NCBI GenBank assembly: GCA_024404215.1
Contig: JAKSQI010000019.1
Location: 1-15,186 of the forward strand
Length of the DNA: 15,186 bases
DNA from: Oscillospiraceae bacterium
GTDB lineage: Bacteria > Bacillota > Clostridia > Oscillospirales > Oscillospiraceae
Reading direction: 5' to 3'
The first letter of the stretch is position 1. Each line of letters starts with the position of its first letter. The position numbers and the translations under genes are program-made. Below are positions 14,420 to 15,186 of this stretch, one piece after another. The notes below the pieces were generated by a model. The model saw nothing but the letters and a program-made list of their open reading frames with translations, had not been told where the DNA came from and did not search any database.

Positions 14420-14448
14420 ATTCTACTCTACCCGCCATATGGCGTCAA
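14420..14448 (-). promoter_or_regulatory. Promoter of the AI-2E family gene, containing a 12-base palindrome
   Basis: On the minus strand TTGACG, a 17-base spacer and TAGAAT (14425-14420) lie about 25-50 bases before the start codon. The palindrome CGCCATATGGCG (14433-14444) covers most of the spacer and touches the -35 box, a typical place for a repressor operator. Confidence 0.65.
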
Positions 14449-14507
14449 TGACAAAATGGCAAGGATTTTGTAAACAGTCATGGAATTCTTACGGTGGTAG
14501 GTGCCCC

Positions 14508-14537
14508 TTGGCAGAGCTGCATGGTCGGTGCTATAAT
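14508..14537 (+). promoter_or_regulatory. Promoter of the small two-gene unit
   Basis: TTGGCA (14508-14513), an 18-base spacer and a perfect TATAAT (14532-14537) lie about 42 bases before the first small gene. It is divergent from the AI-2E gene promoter. Confidence 0.75.
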
Positions 14538-14578
14538 GGAAAGCAACACAATACTATGTGCTTTGAGGAGGAATTAAC

Positions 14579-14806
14579 ATGGCCATTATTATGGTTGACT
14601 GCGACGATTGCTATGCCAGAGCCAATAAACTGGATGAAATCGGCCGACGCTTTGCCAATTATGCAGACCAGCTGGGGGCAGATGGCGGGGAACTGACGGA
14701 GGCACTGCAGTCCTACAGCCGTATTTTTGGACAGCTAAAAAGGGATATTGATGCTTCCACAGATATCTGGGCTGACTTTTATGCCCACAATGTTCGCTTG
14801 GATTGA
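14579..14806 (+). CDS. Small acidic protein of unknown function (75 aa)
   Basis: I do not recognise this protein. It has 75 residues, is acidic, and has no membrane segment or signal peptide. A short hydrophobic start is followed by DCDDC (residues 7-11, a C-x2-C pair), then a mainly helical, Leu/Ala/Asp-rich body ending with aromatic residues (IWADFY). The length and helical character recall small helical-hairpin proteins, but the WxG signature of the WXG100 family is absent. That it is a real gene is supported by a clear promoter, the strong GAGGAGG site nine bases before the ATG, and a second gene nine bases downstream followed by a terminator. Function unknown. Confidence 0.75.
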   Translation: MAIIMVDCDDCYARANKLDEIGRRFANYADQLGADGGELTEALQSYSRIFGQLKRDIDASTDIWADFYAHNVRLD

Positions 14807-14815
14807 GGAGATTAT

Positions 14816-15010
14816 ATGGATAAACAGTTGCTGCAGGAACTTATTACCTATTTGGATGAAGTAAAGGCTTTTCTGGATGATTGCGACGAAGGCCTTGCCG
14901 GAGAAGTGTCAGCCAAGGATAAGATAGCCGGACGCATTTGGAAGGCAGCAGGGGATATGCCCCGTCTAAAGCACCTGGCCCGGGACCTTATGACACAACA
15001 GAAGGGTTAG
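14816..15010 (+). CDS. Small protein of unknown function (64 aa)
   Basis: I do not recognise this protein. It has 64 residues and is mostly helical, with an acidic N-terminal half (LITYLDEVKAFLDDCDEG) and a basic C-terminal half (KIAGRIWKAAGDMPRLKHLARDL), so it may fold as a two-helix hairpin. TGAGGAG, overlapping the stop of the preceding small gene, serves as ribosome binding site, so the two are one transcription unit and may form a complex; the complex is inference. A terminator follows 35 bases after the stop. Confidence 0.72.
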   Translation: MDKQLLQELITYLDEVKAFLDDCDEGLAGEVSAKDKIAGRIWKAAGDMPRLKHLARDLMTQQKG

Positions 15011-15045
15011 AAATAGGGCAATCACACAATGAGCCACGAAAAGCA

Positions 15046-15084
15046 AAAATCCGGAAACCGCAAAAAACACGGTTTCCGGATTTT
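15046..15084. terminator. Strong bidirectional terminator
   Basis: A perfect 15-base-pair stem, AAAATCCGGAAACCG (15046-15060) / CGGTTTCCGGATTTT (15070-15084), with a nine-base A-rich loop. A's on one side and T's on the other allow function on both strands, serving the small-protein unit and the convergent gene at the window's end. Confidence 0.9.
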
Positions 15085-15099
15085 CAGCAAAAGGCGGTA

Positions 15100-15186
15100 T
15101 TACATCTTTTTCCGAAGCTCCAGCAGCTCATGGCAGGCTGCATCGTAGGCAGACTGCTGAACAGACATGTCCGCATGGACGGAGGG
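15100..15186 (-). CDS. C-terminal end of an unidentified protein, 5' part outside window
   Basis: On the minus strand the frame is open from the window edge to a TAA at 15102-15100, giving 28 residues that end in AACHELLELRKKM. The stop lies 15 bases before the bidirectional terminator, where a convergent gene should end. The fragment is too short to assign a family. Confidence 0.55.
   Translation of the reverse strand, partial: PSVHADMSVQQSAYDAACHELLELRKKM

Overview
The window is a mostly housekeeping stretch of a chromosome of moderate GC content. The low-GC Gram-positive lineage Clostridia fits best. The evidence is an rnfCDGEAB operon in clostridial order, strong AGGAGG-type ribosome binding sites, sigma-A promoters of the TTGnnn-17-TATAAT type, and a tRNA gene with encoded CCA. 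Something near the Oscillospirales is my guess. I see no mobile element, CRISPR array, phage gene or integration site.

Positions 1-1007 (+) hold the end of a BceS-like sensor histidine kinase, translationally coupled to a GNAT acetyltransferase. The GNAT frame runs through a bidirectional terminator and into the end of the convergent rnfB. Positions 901-5806 (-) hold the complete six-gene Rnf complex, a membrane ferredoxin:NAD+ oxidoreductase that pumps ions, in tightly overlapping order C-D-G-E-A-B behind its own TATAAT box. Positions 5990-7779 (-) hold tsaE-tsaB-upp: two t6A tRNA-modification genes followed by the uracil salvage gene.

A divergent promoter pair at 7804-7893 separates this from a + strand cluster, 7922-12802, devoted mainly to cell-wall synthesis: a SEDS glycosyltransferase (RodA-like), glmM, a stand-alone acetyltransferase half of GlmU, and one long frame that joins PrmA (ribosomal protein L11 methyltransferase) to the uridylyltransferase half of GlmU. 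GlmM plus the two GlmU halves would complete the path from glucosamine-6-phosphate to UDP-GlcNAc, the precursor of the lipid II that SEDS enzymes polymerise. The split GlmU, and the PrmA fusion with its own internal ribosome binding site, are the most interesting features here.

Positions 12806-12977 carry tRNA-Leu(CAA) with its promoter and terminator. A minus-strand AI-2E/PerM-family membrane protein (13080-14396) follows, with a palindrome inside its promoter. Then comes a two-gene unit of small unknown proteins (14579-15010) with its own promoter and terminator, and finally the last 28 codons of a minus-strand gene that runs off the window. No gene-free stretch exceeds 300 bases.
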